From: a virus
Virus record (IMG/VR): IMGVR_UViG_3300031974_001377
Span: 1-28,286 of that record
Direction: 5' to 3' (one strand)
Length of the DNA stretch: 28,286 nucleotides
Position numbers and translations under genes: made by a program. The notes under the pieces are model-generated. The model did no database searches and was not told the origin of the DNA. It was given only the letters and a program-made list of their open reading frames with translations. Of the stretch, positions 6,564 to 15,062 are shown in pieces (positions within the stretch are counted from its first letter, which is position 1; every line of letters starts with the position of its first letter).

Positions 6564-7823
6564 TTAAAGAATATCAAACTGCTCTAAAAACTGTTCGTAT
6601 CTCTCTTCTGCACTTTCTGCTACACTTTGTTTTACTTTTGCTTCACTAGCACTTAGTAAACAACTCTTGATAGTGGAGTATTCAAATTGATTTAAACTTC
6701 CACCTTGAGAGATTTTGTTGCTAATATTGTTTAAATGATTTTTTAGTACAGGATTGGATGCACTACCACTTAGTTGACCTACCTGATAACTTAAACGTGC
6801 TTGTGGTGTTGTGAAATCAATTATGTCACTCTCTTGTAAAGAATCTCTTAAATTTTCAAATGACTCTTTACTGATTGCTTCTGCAATTTCACGTTGATAT
6901 CTCTGTTGTAAAGATATAGAACGTTTAATGCTATCCATTGCGTTTGCAACACGATCATCAAAATGGGTTTGGATAAACTTACTTTCTAAGTCGATGTCAT
7001 CTTCTAACACTTCTGTGTTTGATCTTTCTAGCACACTCTCTACTGCAACAGCATAACTTTTTACACCACTTAACTTTTTAAATGTATCCTTGATACTGTT
7101 AATATTTTCAAATGCAAGGGACACATACTCTTGATTATTTTCATTTACTAAATCTGAGTTTTTAACATAACGCACAAATTCCTTAAGTTTTCTTAAATCG
7201 GCAGCCATTTCCATAATGCTTTCGCCAACGTTATCATAAACTTCACCACCATTACTGATGTGTCTAGCCATTGCTCTTGCCGCTGACAGATTATTTTCTG
7301 TCATTCTAAACTTTTCTTCACCACGTTGAATGTAGATGCTATGAATATTTCTACTGCGTGAACCACGCACTTCTTCGTTGACTGCTTTTTTGTGCTTTAC
7401 AACAATTTTTACATTATCAAGTGGCTGGTAACTGGTTTTAGTGCTACCTGTCATGGTACCAAAACCTTCCATTACATCTGCCATATCGGTCTCCTGCGAT
7501 TGTGCAATATCAATCTTCTCTGATTTAGGATGCACTTTCTTATTAAATTTTTTGTAATCAAAGTTAAGTAAATAATCGTGTGTTAATTCTTTAAGCATTT
7601 TTCTAAGTTTGTCGTTAAATAGATCTTCACCTGTAGCAAGTGTAACCGTGTCTGTTGCATTGTCTAATCTAACTAATACATTAGGTTCTGCAACAGCAAA
7701 ACGTGTTGCTTCTTGCGGATCTATAACTAACTTACCCTGAGCATCAAAACTCTTTACTGGTAAACCAAAGCCTTTCAGTACATTAAAGATTTTTTCTGCT
7801 ACTAAGTCACGATTAATTGCCAT
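6564..7823 (-). CDS. Conserved phage protein downstream of gp17, function unknown
   Basis: A 419-aa, largely helical and charged protein. The N-terminal 90 residues look globular (VAEKIFNVLKGFGLPV), a polar linker contains DVMEGFGTMTGS near residue 117, and the C-terminal half is rich in heptad-like helices (residues 200-330). No enzymatic motif is seen. It follows the large terminase gene and has its own late octamer at 7845-7852 plus AAAGGAG, so it is probably a structural or assembly protein made late. The MEGFG motif also occurs in the small protein at 9711-10064 on the other side of gp17. Confidence 0.75.
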   Translation of the reverse strand: MAINRDLVAEKIFNVLKGFGLPVKSFDAQGKLVIDPQEATRFAVAEPNVLVRLDNATDTVTLATGEDLFNDKLRKMLKELTHDYLLNFDYKKFNKKVHPKSEKIDIAQSQETDMADVMEGFGTMTGSTKTSYQPLDNVKIVVKHKKAVNEEVRGSRSRNIHSIYIQRGEEKFRMTENNLSAARAMARHISNGGEVYDNVGESIMEMAADLRKLKEFVRYVKNSDLVNENNQEYVSLAFENINSIKDTFKKLSGVKSYAVAVESVLERSNTEVLEDDIDLESKFIQTHFDDRVANAMDSIKRSISLQQRYQREIAEAISKESFENLRDSLQESDIIDFTTPQARLSYQVGQLSGSASNPVLKNHLNNISNKISQGGSLNQFEYSTIKSCLLSASEAKVKQSVAESAEERYEQFLEQFDIL

Positions 7824-7844
7824 TAACTTAATCTCCTTTAACAG

Positions 7845-7852
7845 TATTTATC
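7845..7852 (-). promoter_or_regulatory. Late promoter octamer GATAAATA
   Basis: GATAAATAC on the minus strand, 21 nt before ATG 7823, with AAAGGAG in between. It gives a normal leader with a Shine-Dalgarno. It overlaps the region just before the gp17 stop at 7856. Confidence 0.6.
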
Positions 7853-7855
7853 TAA

Positions 7856-9451
7856 TTATAGCAAACCAACTGGCATAGGTCCATCCCAGTCGTCCTCGTC
7901 GTCAGCATAATCTGATAAGGCATCCTTAGATAGGTTACTGTTTATTACCTCATATACATCATCTTCAAACGTACTAATGTATTCTATCATTCGTAGAGAC
8001 AACATTAAACTCATAACTAAATCGTCATGCTCTCCTGGCTTTGCCGCAAAACTATTTCCCCTTGCTACAAAATTTTTCAACTCGCTAATAAGTACTTTGC
8101 TATTAAGGGTAAATTTATCTGACTCTATTAATCTTTTTAGAGATAGGCACCCTTCAACTTTGCTCTTATGACTAGTATGGAAACCCTTACGTCCACGTTT
8201 GCCTGCTACTTTTTTAGGCTCATGTAAAAATTCTCCTGGGAAGTTTTCTTCACCTGTATCTCTGATTACTACTAGAGCCGCTTCACCAATAGTGTTGTTT
8301 TCCACACTCCAATATATTTGTTTTACACTCATCTCTTTGAGGTAATACATGATATCCATCATGGTTTTCATTTGACCTTCAACGGGTGTTCTGTTGTGTT
8401 GCCATTCTGCAACCTGAATCATTGTGGGCAATTCTATAACTTGTATACCTGCACTGTCTCCTCCTGTTCCTGCGGCTGGGTCTAAACTTACTACATACGA
8501 ACAATTAGGATGCGGGTGCTTGTACCATCTCACTTGGCCCATTCTTCTAATAGGGTCAGTCCCTTTTAATTCTACAAGTTTTAATGGACTTATTAAAGTT
8601 TCTTCATATATAACGAACTCACATTCGTGTTCACGCCTGAAACGTTCTTCACCAATACTTGCACGTTCTTGTGATGCCCAGGAGTCATCACGTTCTGGGT
8701 GTTCGTCCCATTTTGCAAGAAAAGGTCTAAAACCATTTACACCTACTTCAGTTTCGTTACCGTGCTCATCGAACATTTTGTTAGCACCTGCCCAAATCAT
8801 TGCAAACTGATCGTCGTCATTGTTTGGTGTGCTTGTTACAATAGCCTTACCACCTGTTGCAAGTGTTGGTGACAAGGAAGTCCAAAATTCTTTCGCAATG
8901 GTATTACGCACAAACGCAAACTCGTCTAAGTAGATAAGTGTTAAGGACATACCACGTCCAGTGTTTTCTGTTGTTGTGCTACTTACAATCCTACTACCAT
9001 TATCAAAAGTTATACTGCCTTTGTTGTACTCTGTGACACCTGCTCTAATATGATCTGGACAACTTTCATATGCATAACGTATACGTTGCATAATTTCATT
9101 AGCACCTGTTGCTTTATGTGCCGCAACCAATATTGTGCTATCTGGTTTAAACATTGCATACCACAACAAGTAACCTGCGGCTACAGTGGTTTTACCCATC
9201 TGTCTGCCTAACATGTTGATACTGTATCTGTACTTGTTATAATTTTCTATGAGCTCTAACTGATAGTCAAAAGGGTCAAAATCTATACCACCTTTTGTAG
9301 GGTGTTGTATTTTCATGAAGTTTTTCATGAAGTATAAAGGTCCGCCATCAGGATCACAACAATGCTGAAATTCTGCCAAAGTGGTAGAATCATACTCAAC
9401 TTTAGCATGTGCTGATTTTACCAGACTGGTATCTGCGGTTCCTCTTGCCAT
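7856..9451 (-). CDS. gp17: Terminase large subunit gp17
   Basis: The 531-aa protein is the DNA-packaging motor ATPase and headful nuclease. Walker A GRQMGKTT lies at 82-89, Walker B LIYLDE at 172-177 and the coupling motif TSTPN at 206-210. A C-terminal RNase H-like nuclease has Asp324 (SLDPAAGTGGD), Glu384 (SVENN) and Asp476/477 (EHDDLVMS), matching the acidic triad of T4 gp17. It is slightly shorter than T4 gp17 (610 aa), losing mainly the N-terminal extension. The ATG at 9451 has no Shine-Dalgarno; a perfect late octamer TATAAATA ends only 6 nt upstream, so the mRNA may be nearly leaderless. The small subunit gp16 is encoded about 2 kb upstream rather than adjacent. Confidence 0.95.
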   Translation of the reverse strand: MARGTADTSLVKSAHAKVEYDSTTLAEFQHCCDPDGGPLYFMKNFMKIQHPTKGGIDFDPFDYQLELIENYNKYRYSINMLGRQMGKTTVAAGYLLWYAMFKPDSTILVAAHKATGANEIMQRIRYAYESCPDHIRAGVTEYNKGSITFDNGSRIVSSTTTENTGRGMSLTLIYLDEFAFVRNTIAKEFWTSLSPTLATGGKAIVTSTPNNDDDQFAMIWAGANKMFDEHGNETEVGVNGFRPFLAKWDEHPERDDSWASQERASIGEERFRREHECEFVIYEETLISPLKLVELKGTDPIRRMGQVRWYKHPHPNCSYVVSLDPAAGTGGDSAGIQVIELPTMIQVAEWQHNRTPVEGQMKTMMDIMYYLKEMSVKQIYWSVENNTIGEAALVVIRDTGEENFPGEFLHEPKKVAGKRGRKGFHTSHKSKVEGCLSLKRLIESDKFTLNSKVLISELKNFVARGNSFAAKPGEHDDLVMSLMLSLRMIEYISTFEDDVYEVINSNLSKDALSDYADDEDDWDGPMPVGLL

Positions 9452-9457
9452 ATGTAC

Positions 9458-9465
9458 TATTTATA
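9458..9465 (-). promoter_or_regulatory. Perfect T4-type late promoter TATAAATA of gene 17
   Basis: An exact match to the T4 late consensus octamer, followed by GTACAT and then the ATG at 9451. In T4 the octamer occupies about -13 to -6, which puts +1 at or one base before the ATG. Confidence 0.8.
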
Positions 9466-9472
9466 GAAGACG

Positions 9473-9493
9473 AAACCCTCTACATGAGGGTTT
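9473..9493 (-). terminator. Terminator-like hairpin upstream of gene 17
   Basis: An 8-bp stem AAACCCTC/GAGGGTTT with a 5-nt loop lies after the stop of the small membrane gene (9512) and immediately before the late promoter of gene 17. The following U-tract is short (UUUCGUC), so it may slow rather than stop polymerase, or protect the 3' end. Confidence 0.55.
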
Positions 9494-9511
9494 TCGCCGA
9501 GTAATGGAAAA

Positions 9512-9700
9512 TTATTTGGATTCTTCTTTCCAAATAGTCCAAGCACCGTATAATGCAGTAGCATAAAGTGCTAAGTCAATAACCAAATGTGGTAAGAATA
9601 ATAATACTAATGAGCCACCAAGGATGATTGCACCGTCCCATGATGTTCTTTCTGCTATTCTAGATTTAATCCACGATTTTGCTTTATTTAAAAGTTCCAT
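9512..9700 (-). CDS. Small two-helix membrane protein, possibly holin-like
   Basis: The 62-aa product has a basic amphipathic N-terminus (KAKSWIKSRIAER), then two hydrophobic segments at about 23-37 and 39-57 separated by a Pro-His turn, and a charged end KEESK. AAAGGAG precedes ATG 9700 closely. The size and two-helix topology resemble class II holins, and the gene sits among late genes, but there is no endolysin nearby to support that role. Confidence 0.65.
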   Translation of the reverse strand: MELLNKAKSWIKSRIAERTSWDGAIILGGSLVLLFLPHLVIDLALYATALYGAWTIWKEESK

Positions 9701-9710
9701 ATTTTCTCCT

Positions 9711-10064
9711 TTAGGATAATTTATGTTGAAGTTTATCTTTCAACATATCTACTATTGCCTGTTTGTCTGTACTGTATGATACGTCGGCAGGCTGTTCAGG
9801 CTCATCACAACTGCAATCGCCCTCTTCGTCTCCCACTGGTTCAATATGTTTATCTGCTAATTCCGGATCCATACCAGCCATTGCTAATAACTGGTGGAGA
9901 TCTTCCATGCTATTGGCGTTAGCAGAAACTGTTAAAGTTCCGTTATCGGTAGTTTTTGTTTTATTATAAGTTACTGACTCTTTATCCTGGTTTGCGTCTT
10001 GGTAACCATAGCCAAAACCTTCCATGATGTTAAGTAGTTTTTGATTAAAATCTAAGTCACTCAT
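9711..10064 (-). CDS. Small acidic phage protein with MEGFG motif, function unknown
   Basis: A 117-aa acidic protein. It begins with LLNIMEGFGYGYQDANQ, then a Thr/Ser-rich strand region (GTLTVSANA), a helix EDLHQLLAMAGMD, a Cys-containing acidic stretch GDCSCDEPEQPADV and a C-terminal helix. The MEGFG box is shared with the 419-aa protein at 6564. Its start overlaps the upstream gene's stop (TAATG), so translation is coupled. It is probably a late structural or assembly accessory. Confidence 0.65.
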   Translation of the reverse strand: MSDLDFNQKLLNIMEGFGYGYQDANQDKESVTYNKTKTTDNGTLTVSANANSMEDLHQLLAMAGMDPELADKHIEPVGDEEGDCSCDEPEQPADVSYSTDKQAIVDMLKDKLQHKLS

Positions 10065-10756
10065 TATGCTCTTCCGGCAGTATGCTGATTAATTGTTGTA
10101 ACCTCTTTGGTTGATTCTGCACCTCTACCCATGTTAGGCATGCCCATCATGTCATCATGCATTGTTCTAAGGTTATCACCCATTAACTCGTCTTTAGTTG
10201 GATAGTTTTTAAAATAGTCAGCACCTTTTTCTGCTTTGATTTTCTGTAGTTCGTCTAAGAATTTTTTATTGTATTCTTCACCAAACACAGCAAAATCTAA
10301 GTCCTCATTCTGCATTTCATAATGTGCTTGTTCTTCATTATTTAATACAGCATCTTCCTCAGTTACTGATCTATCTTTATTATATTCTGTACGCTCTTGT
10401 GCATTGTCTGCCTCAAGTCTGCGTGGCTCTTTGATATCATAAACAATTACTCGTTCATGATCTAAGTTCATGTTTACTGCTAACCACACTTCTAAAATTC
10501 GTGGATTAGTAGGATATTTGAGTACTACATCTGTGCTACAAACTTCTGATGTGCATTTAGTGCCTTTTGCTCTCACAAACTCCATTGGATTTTCCTGGAT
10601 AGGTGTACGTTTCCAAGGAGCCGCACTAACTAGATTGTATTTTTGTAAACAATCTTCCAGTGCATTCATGTGCTCTGCACCACAATCAGCCGCTATTTTA
10701 ACACGATAGGAGTACTCTTTGTTAAAACTTTCTGATAAAAATTCTTTAAATTGCAT
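10064..10756 (-). CDS. Conserved phage protein between gp16 and gp17, function unknown
   Basis: A 230-aa protein starting MQFKEFLSESF. The N-terminal 110 residues appear alpha/beta (YSYRVKIAADCG, then RILEVWLAVNM). The C-terminal half is charged and helical (about 120-190), ending in a Met/Gly-rich tail. There is no catalytic motif. It has a late octamer 20 nt upstream and CAGGAG before the ATG. MQFKEFL-type N-termini are frequent in T4-like prohead and assembly proteins, which hints at a capsid-assembly role only. Confidence 0.65.
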   Translation of the reverse strand: MQFKEFLSESFNKEYSYRVKIAADCGAEHMNALEDCLQKYNLVSAAPWKRTPIQENPMEFVRAKGTKCTSEVCSTDVVLKYPTNPRILEVWLAVNMNLDHERVIVYDIKEPRRLEADNAQERTEYNKDRSVTEEDAVLNNEEQAHYEMQNEDLDFAVFGEEYNKKFLDELQKIKAEKGADYFKNYPTKDELMGDNLRTMHDDMMGMPNMGRGAESTKEVTTINQHTAGRA

Positions 10757-10775
10757 GGTTAATCTCCTGTTACAC

Positions 10776-11537
10776 TTATTTATCGTTTTTTATGGACTCT
10801 AACACTGGAATAAGTCTGTCAAAAAGTGCTCGGTGTGCAATTTTGCCCGGATGGGCACTATCTGGAAACAAGTCACTGTGATTCATTGCATCTACAACCA
10901 CTTCAGCATCACTTATAAATTTTTCTAAATTATCGCTTTCAAACTTATGTGATTTGTTAAGAGCGCCACTAACATGTTCGTATTCTGCTATATCTATACC
11001 TAATAATTCTGCTTGCCAACTTGGTATGCAATAGTGTAAGTCTCCATACTGTTTAAGATTATATTCATCAATAGGCCCTGCTCCCCCTATAGCGATAAGT
11101 TTGGGCCAATCTAGTTTTTTTCTGAGTTCATGTAGTTTTTGATAGGTTTTATGCATGATATGTGCTATTTGAATATCTAAAGGAGTACCTGATTCATGAT
11201 CACGCAATAAACTTGTGCAAAACCAAATAATGCAATCTATTTTGCATGAGTCTGGTCTTTTTAGAGTGTCTTGTGGACAATACTTGGGATCAGTTATGGG
11301 GAACCTGTGTCGTTTCGAATCCGCATGTTTTAGTATGAGACCTGTTACCTCTTTTCCTTCAGCAAAATCTTCTGCTCTGTTAAGTGCCCCAAAATTACTG
11401 CTACCATTTTGACCTGTATTAAAAACAGAATATCCTGCTTCGTCTAACAACCATGATATATGCGTTTCTGGATCATCTCCTGGAGGTCCATAGAAATTTG
11501 GTACAGCCCAACTGTCGCCAATTATTAAAATGTTCAT
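10776..11537 (-). CDS. SGNH-hydrolase-like protein coupled to gp16
   Basis: The 253-aa protein begins MNILIIGDSWAVP, SGNH block I with the nucleophilic Ser in GDSW. NTGQNGSSN follows (block II-like Gly/Asn), and FPDSAHPGKIAH near the C-terminus supplies the Asp-x-x-His of block V. SGNH enzymes hydrolyse or transfer ester-linked acyl groups on sugars and lipids. No signal peptide is seen, so it acts in the cytoplasm or virion. The start ATG overlaps the gp16 stop as ATGA, so it is co-translated with the small terminase. Its substrate is unknown. Confidence 0.75.
   Translation of the reverse strand: MNILIIGDSWAVPNFYGPPGDDPETHISWLLDEAGYSVFNTGQNGSSNFGALNRAEDFAEGKEVTGLILKHADSKRHRFPITDPKYCPQDTLKRPDSCKIDCIIWFCTSLLRDHESGTPLDIQIAHIMHKTYQKLHELRKKLDWPKLIAIGGAGPIDEYNLKQYGDLHYCIPSWQAELLGIDIAEYEHVSGALNKSHKFESDNLEKFISDAEVVVDAMNHSDLFPDSAHPGKIAHRALFDRLIPVLESIKNDK
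10777..10784 (-). promoter_or_regulatory. Late promoter octamer inside the SGNH gene's last codons
   Basis: GATAAATA on the minus strand overlaps the last sense codons and TAA of the SGNH gene ending at 10776. The next gene starts 20 nt beyond, after AGGAG. Confidence 0.6.
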
Positions 11538-12022
11538 TTCTTATTGTTTTGCTGTCCGATCAATTTAAGTAATTCATTGCGATCCAAGATGGTTGCTTCT
11601 TGCACATCTTCTGAACCTGAAGACTTTTTATCAGTCTGGTCCAGTCTTGCTTTTTTAAGCATTAAGTCTATCTGTTTAAGTTTACGATTTACTTTGCTGT
11701 CTTTTGCTTCAAGTGCAATTTTAAGCATGTTGGCGGCATTGTTAAAAACTTGTCCGGCCGCCATATCAGTCATGTTCATTCCCAAACTCATCAGTTGTTC
11801 ATAACTTTCAACTGCTTGTTGAGCAATATCGTCCATTTCTGAATCGTGTGCTTCCATACCACGTACTTCTGCTAATGCACTATTAATTTTTTCACTAATA
11901 CTGATTGCGTCTTCCACAGTTTGTATCTCTGTAGATGATTGGTTTTCTACACCGTGATTATGATCACGTAGTGCTTCATCCATTGGTGGTAGGTTGAATT
12001 CTTCTTCGAGCTTTTTAGTCAT
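11534..12022 (-). CDS. gp16: Terminase small subunit gp16
   Basis: A 162-aa helical, acidic protein with a central coiled-coil segment (about residues 75-130, AAGQVFNNAANMLKIAL then RKLKQIDLMLKKAR). This is the plan of the T4-type gp16, which forms a ring and regulates gp17 ATPase and nuclease during packaging initiation. The acidic N-terminus (EEEFNLPPMDEAL) is typical of marine T4-like homologues as I remember them. The ATG has no Shine-Dalgarno; a late octamer ends 5 nt before it. gp17 lies further downstream, separated by an SGNH gene and three small genes. Confidence 0.72.
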   Translation of the reverse strand: MTKKLEEEFNLPPMDEALRDHNHGVENQSSTEIQTVEDAISISEKINSALAEVRGMEAHDSEMDDIAQQAVESYEQLMSLGMNMTDMAAGQVFNNAANMLKIALEAKDSKVNRKLKQIDLMLKKARLDQTDKKSSGSEDVQEATILDRNELLKLIGQQNNKK

Positions 12023-12027
12023 ATTAG

Positions 12028-12035
12028 TATTTATT
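12028..12035 (-). promoter_or_regulatory. Late promoter octamer AATAAATA of gene 16
   Basis: AATAAATA then CTAAT then ATG on the minus strand. The 5-nt spacing places the expected T4-type late start on the A of the ATG. Confidence 0.65.
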
Positions 12036-12043
12036 AAACAAAT

Positions 12044-12793
12044 TTAAAAAAAATCAGGATATGCGGATAGCAAGGCGTTTGCAAATTTTTTGTGCTCGTC
12101 TGGAAACAAATGGTTTTGTGGCCTCAGTAACCAGTCTATATTTCTGTCAACAGCATTATACATTGCTGGCTTATCAACAACAATTAAATGTTCGTAATTT
12201 AAAAATTCTTGATTTCTTAGATAGGGGAGGTGTCCACCTGTACCAATACTAGTAACCATAAGATTAATATTGTTATTTTTGCAGTACTGATCTAATACAT
12301 AAATTGTTGAAAGTTGGCTAAAATGATCTGCTATTAAGGTTCTTCTGTCATACACTATACTATCATAGCCGTTTATTGTAGTCTCTGCTAAAACTTGTAA
12401 ATCAAAGTTTTCTATATTTTTAAAAAAAGCATCTCCAGAATCTAAGTTTCTTTCCATAACATTTTCACGTGCCAAAAATTCTTCAAGTATGTTATCATCT
12501 ATATATGACATATCTCTGTAATTTAGCCGTTTATGCTCTGGAAGATTTATTATTACATGTGTTACTGGAATTTTACTGTGTAGTATATAATACAAGGCTC
12601 TCATGACACTGTGGTTTATATCTATACCTCCCCATGCTGAACAGGAAATATCTATATCTAGTTTTTTGGCAATTAGTTCACCAAAACTTATACCTTGCTT
12701 AAAATATCCTTCTGGTTCTGATGTCTGATCAGATGTGGGGTACAATGGAGTATCAAATAAACCAAAACTGTCACCAGCAATCAGGAGATGCAT
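12044..12793 (-). CDS. SGNH-hydrolase-like protein coupled to gp4
   Basis: A 249-aa protein that begins MHLLIAGDSFGLFD (block I, Ser in GDSF). It has SCSAWGGIDINHS with the Gly of block II, a mid strand THVIINLPEH (block III-like), and ends with NHLFPDEHKKFA, the probable Asp/His block V. Strong AAGGAG precedes the ATG, which overlaps the gp4 stop as TAATG. It is strongly divergent from the other four SGNH genes, so this is not a recent tandem duplication. Confidence 0.72.
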   Translation of the reverse strand: MHLLIAGDSFGLFDTPLYPTSDQTSEPEGYFKQGISFGELIAKKLDIDISCSAWGGIDINHSVMRALYYILHSKIPVTHVIINLPEHKRLNYRDMSYIDDNILEEFLARENVMERNLDSGDAFFKNIENFDLQVLAETTINGYDSIVYDRRTLIADHFSQLSTIYVLDQYCKNNNINLMVTSIGTGGHLPYLRNQEFLNYEHLIVVDKPAMYNAVDRNIDWLLRPQNHLFPDEHKKFANALLSAYPDFF

Positions 12794-13263
12794 TATTTTC
12801 TCCTTTTGGGAATTCTGGCTTTAGGATTTCTTTTCTTTTTGGTTTTAAAAATTTGATCTTCGTTGATCACTTTGAATCTGATGCCTTTGCGTTTGCACCA
12901 TTCTTGTGCGGCTGTCCATTTTGCGGCATTGATTGCTACAGCGGCTTTGTTGTTAACACTCTTTGCCGCTTCTAATGTAGTCTGTGAGCTGGGTTTTATT
13001 TCAATAAGTTCAACATGAGTTGCACCATCTTTATCTGTGTATTGTATCATAAAGTCTGGAACATAATTGGTAAATCTGCCAGTAAACGGATGTTGATAAG
13101 GAATTTTTATATTTTCACTTGCCCATTTATGAATATTAGGGTGGCTGTCGCACATTCTCATAAATGCCAACTCCCAACTACTTCTGTAAAATGGTGCCTT
13201 TCCTCCTACATACTTCGAAGGATTTTGTACAGCATATTCTCCCTGTGCAAATTTACCTGCCAT
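12793..13263 (-). CDS. gp4: Head completion protein gp4 (TnsA-like nuclease fold)
   Basis: The 156-aa product matches the T4 gp4 plan. The N-terminus is basic. A PD-(D/E)xK-type core has Glu31 (SSWELAFM), Pro69-Asp70 (NYVPDFM) and Glu88-x-Lys90 (LIEIKP), and the tail is strongly basic (KTKKKRNPKARIPKRRK). In T4, gp4 (with gp2) acts on filled heads before tail joining. The nuclease residues are present, but in this family they may serve end processing rather than free cleavage. It lies directly after the tube-fold and small unknown genes. Confidence 0.85.
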   Translation of the reverse strand: MAGKFAQGEYAVQNPSKYVGGKAPFYRSSWELAFMRMCDSHPNIHKWASENIKIPYQHPFTGRFTNYVPDFMIQYTDKDGATHVELIEIKPSSQTTLEAAKSVNNKAAVAINAAKWTAAQEWCKRKGIRFKVINEDQIFKTKKKRNPKARIPKRRK

Positions 13264-13266
13264 AAC

Positions 13267-13701
13267 TTAAGGCCTAATTAATTTGTTATATCTGGACTGC
13301 CTGTTTTTCTTGGGTAGGGTGACATTAATTCTGTTACCTGCTGGTCTTAAAAGATTGATTGTTTCATAAGAATCTACAGCCAATTTAAGAGCCGCTTCAT
13401 TACTGCTAAAATAAAGCAAAGGACTTACTCCTTGAGATTTTGCTACTTGGATTAAAACAGCCGACATTGCTCTTGCACTGGGTGTTGAAAATCCAATAGA
13501 CTCTAACTTTACTTGAACTGCTTCTAACTCCATTGGGTTGACATTTTCTACAGGTGCTAATTCACCCAATATGGTAGAACTTGCTTCTGGTAATGGAAAT
13601 TTTATTGTAGCATTTTCTAAGTATGCTTCTAATGTTTGAGCGGTAATTCTGTATTTAAGTTCGTTACCAAAAGTATTATACAAAGACGTGGAGTTAGGCA
13701 T
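13267..13701 (-). CDS. Probable virion or assembly protein, function unknown
   Basis: A 144-aa protein with no recognised motif. The N-terminal half is beta/loop (ELKYRITAQTLEAYLENATIKF), the middle is helical (PMELEAVQVKLESIGFS, ARAMSAVLIQVAKSQG) and the C-terminus is basic (LPKKNRQSRYNKLIRP). Its ATG overlaps the upstream stop (TAATG) with a strong GGAGG Shine-Dalgarno. The position between a tube-fold protein and gp4 suggests a late structural or assembly role. Confidence 0.65.
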   Translation of the reverse strand: MPNSTSLYNTFGNELKYRITAQTLEAYLENATIKFPLPEASSTILGELAPVENVNPMELEAVQVKLESIGFSTPSARAMSAVLIQVAKSQGVSPLLYFSSNEAALKLAVDSYETINLLRPAGNRINVTLPKKNRQSRYNKLIRP

Positions 13702-15020
13702 TATTCACCACCTCCCTGAGTGGGTGCAGTTTCATCTACATCGTCTGGTTGGTTAGGGCTACTAGTGTCTACATTTCTGGTACTAAAATTAGAATTTTGC
13801 TGTTTAATAAGTGTCGTTGCTCCGCCAAACAGTGTTTGTAATGCGGCGTCTTTAACATCACCACCATTAATAAGTGTTGCCACTGCTGTGTCAGCAACGT
13901 CTAACAACACATCTGAAAAACTCAATGCGCCATTCTTTGCTTCTGCACTTTGCTCTGAAAATTTTGCTTTTACACCGTATACATCCACCAAATCTTTTGT
14001 GCCTGAAGTGATTTCCTGATCATCACCGTCATTGGTGGGTGTTGTTACTGCGCCGCCATTAGTTAAACTTCCCATACTGTTCGCCACTATCCTATCCACA
14101 TCTGACTCTTCACTTGGTGGAGGCGCAGGTTGCTCTTTTTGTGGCTGACCAGATCGAGATCTTTCACCAGGTGCTGTTGATGTTTTACCAAGCACTGACA
14201 ACTCACGCTCAGTTAAACTAATAGGCTCTTGATCAGCAACAAATGCTGGGCCGGTTAATTGACTTGCGTTTTCAAATCTGCGGAAATCTTCTGCGTCTAG
14301 ATCAAAGTTAGTAACATTATATGTAGTGAATTTTTCATATGCAAACGACATTTCAAATTCTCTAAAATTACTATCTGAATAATCTAATGGTGTAGGTTTA
14401 AATTGTGTTAATAATGGATTAAGTAAACTATATTGAACACCTTTATTGCCATGGTATAAAACATAGTCTATTCTTTCAAAAAAGTTAGCAGTAATACTAG
14501 GATTGTAACCTGCAACGTTACTATCCCAAACATCAGAACCAAATCCAAATTTGGAACCTGCATTTAAGTTTTCTCCATTTCGCGGTGTTTTAGCATCTAT
14601 ATCACGGTTACCTGTGTCTTGAAGGTTGCGTGGATCCATGTAATAATATGAAAAATATTTCATCAATACACTAAGCCATTCATTACCCACCGTGTCTAAT
14701 ACAGTAATATTTACAGGGTCATATTGTACACCTGTTTGTATTAGTTTTTTTCTATTGTATGCATTTTTGGTTTCCACATTAAATGTGACTCCAGGCAGAT
14801 CTGCTGTTCTGACCATGCTACTAATAGTCGCACGAAAGTCTCCACTATTACCGTAAAGACTTTCATATAATTCTCTGTTGAAAATGAAGTTGACGTAACC
14901 CTGAAATTTTTGTCTTGCAGGGTTTACGTCTGGTCTGAATTTGTATGCGTTTTTGAAATCTCGCACATAAAATTTTCTACCAGTGCCTCCTTTTCCAAAC
15001 AAGTCTAGTAGCAAACTCAT
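13701..15020 (-). CDS. Second tail-tube-fold protein, possible baseplate tube initiator
   Basis: The N-terminal 250 of 439 residues look like the T4 gp19 tube fold. MVRTADLPGVTFNVETKNAY, then YDPVNITVLDT and a long helix EWLSVLMKYFSYYYMDP parallel the gp19 at 15058 (LDSYNSRVYVQG, EPITVTLRD). The T4 tube-fold paralogues gp48 and gp54 initiate the tube at the baseplate, so an initiator role is plausible but not proven. From about 270 the protein becomes low complexity (Pro/Gln/Ser/Glu, APPPSEESDVD) and ends with an Asn/Ser/Asp-rich tail, presumably flexible. It follows gp19 by 37 nt with a hairpin between them. Confidence 0.6.
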   Translation of the reverse strand: MSLLLDLFGKGGTGRKFYVRDFKNAYKFRPDVNPARQKFQGYVNFIFNRELYESLYGNSGDFRATISSMVRTADLPGVTFNVETKNAYNRKKLIQTGVQYDPVNITVLDTVGNEWLSVLMKYFSYYYMDPRNLQDTGNRDIDAKTPRNGENLNAGSKFGFGSDVWDSNVAGYNPSITANFFERIDYVLYHGNKGVQYSLLNPLLTQFKPTPLDYSDSNFREFEMSFAYEKFTTYNVTNFDLDAEDFRRFENASQLTGPAFVADQEPISLTERELSVLGKTSTAPGERSRSGQPQKEQPAPPPSEESDVDRIVANSMGSLTNGGAVTTPTNDGDDQEITSGTKDLVDVYGVKAKFSEQSAEAKNGALSFSDVLLDVADTAVATLINGGDVKDAALQTLFGGATTLIKQQNSNFSTRNVDTSSPNQPDDVDETAPTQGGGE

Positions 15021-15045
15021 GTTACGAGATCTCCAAAAACTATAC

Positions 15046-15062
15046 CCTAACTCCTAGTTAGG
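15046..15062 (-). other. Intercistronic hairpin at the gp19 stop
   Basis: A perfect 7-bp stem CCTAACT/AGTTAGG with a 3-nt loop overlaps the gp19 stop codon. It is followed by GTATAGTTTTT, which makes it a weak terminator or attenuator that could lower expression of the second tube-fold gene relative to the abundant gp19. Confidence 0.55.

Noticed and set aside
8424-8810. Plus-strand open frame of 128 codons inside gp17
   Set aside because: Antisense to motif-bearing gp17 sequence. It is Ser/Pro/Cys-rich with no domain, so it is a shadow frame.
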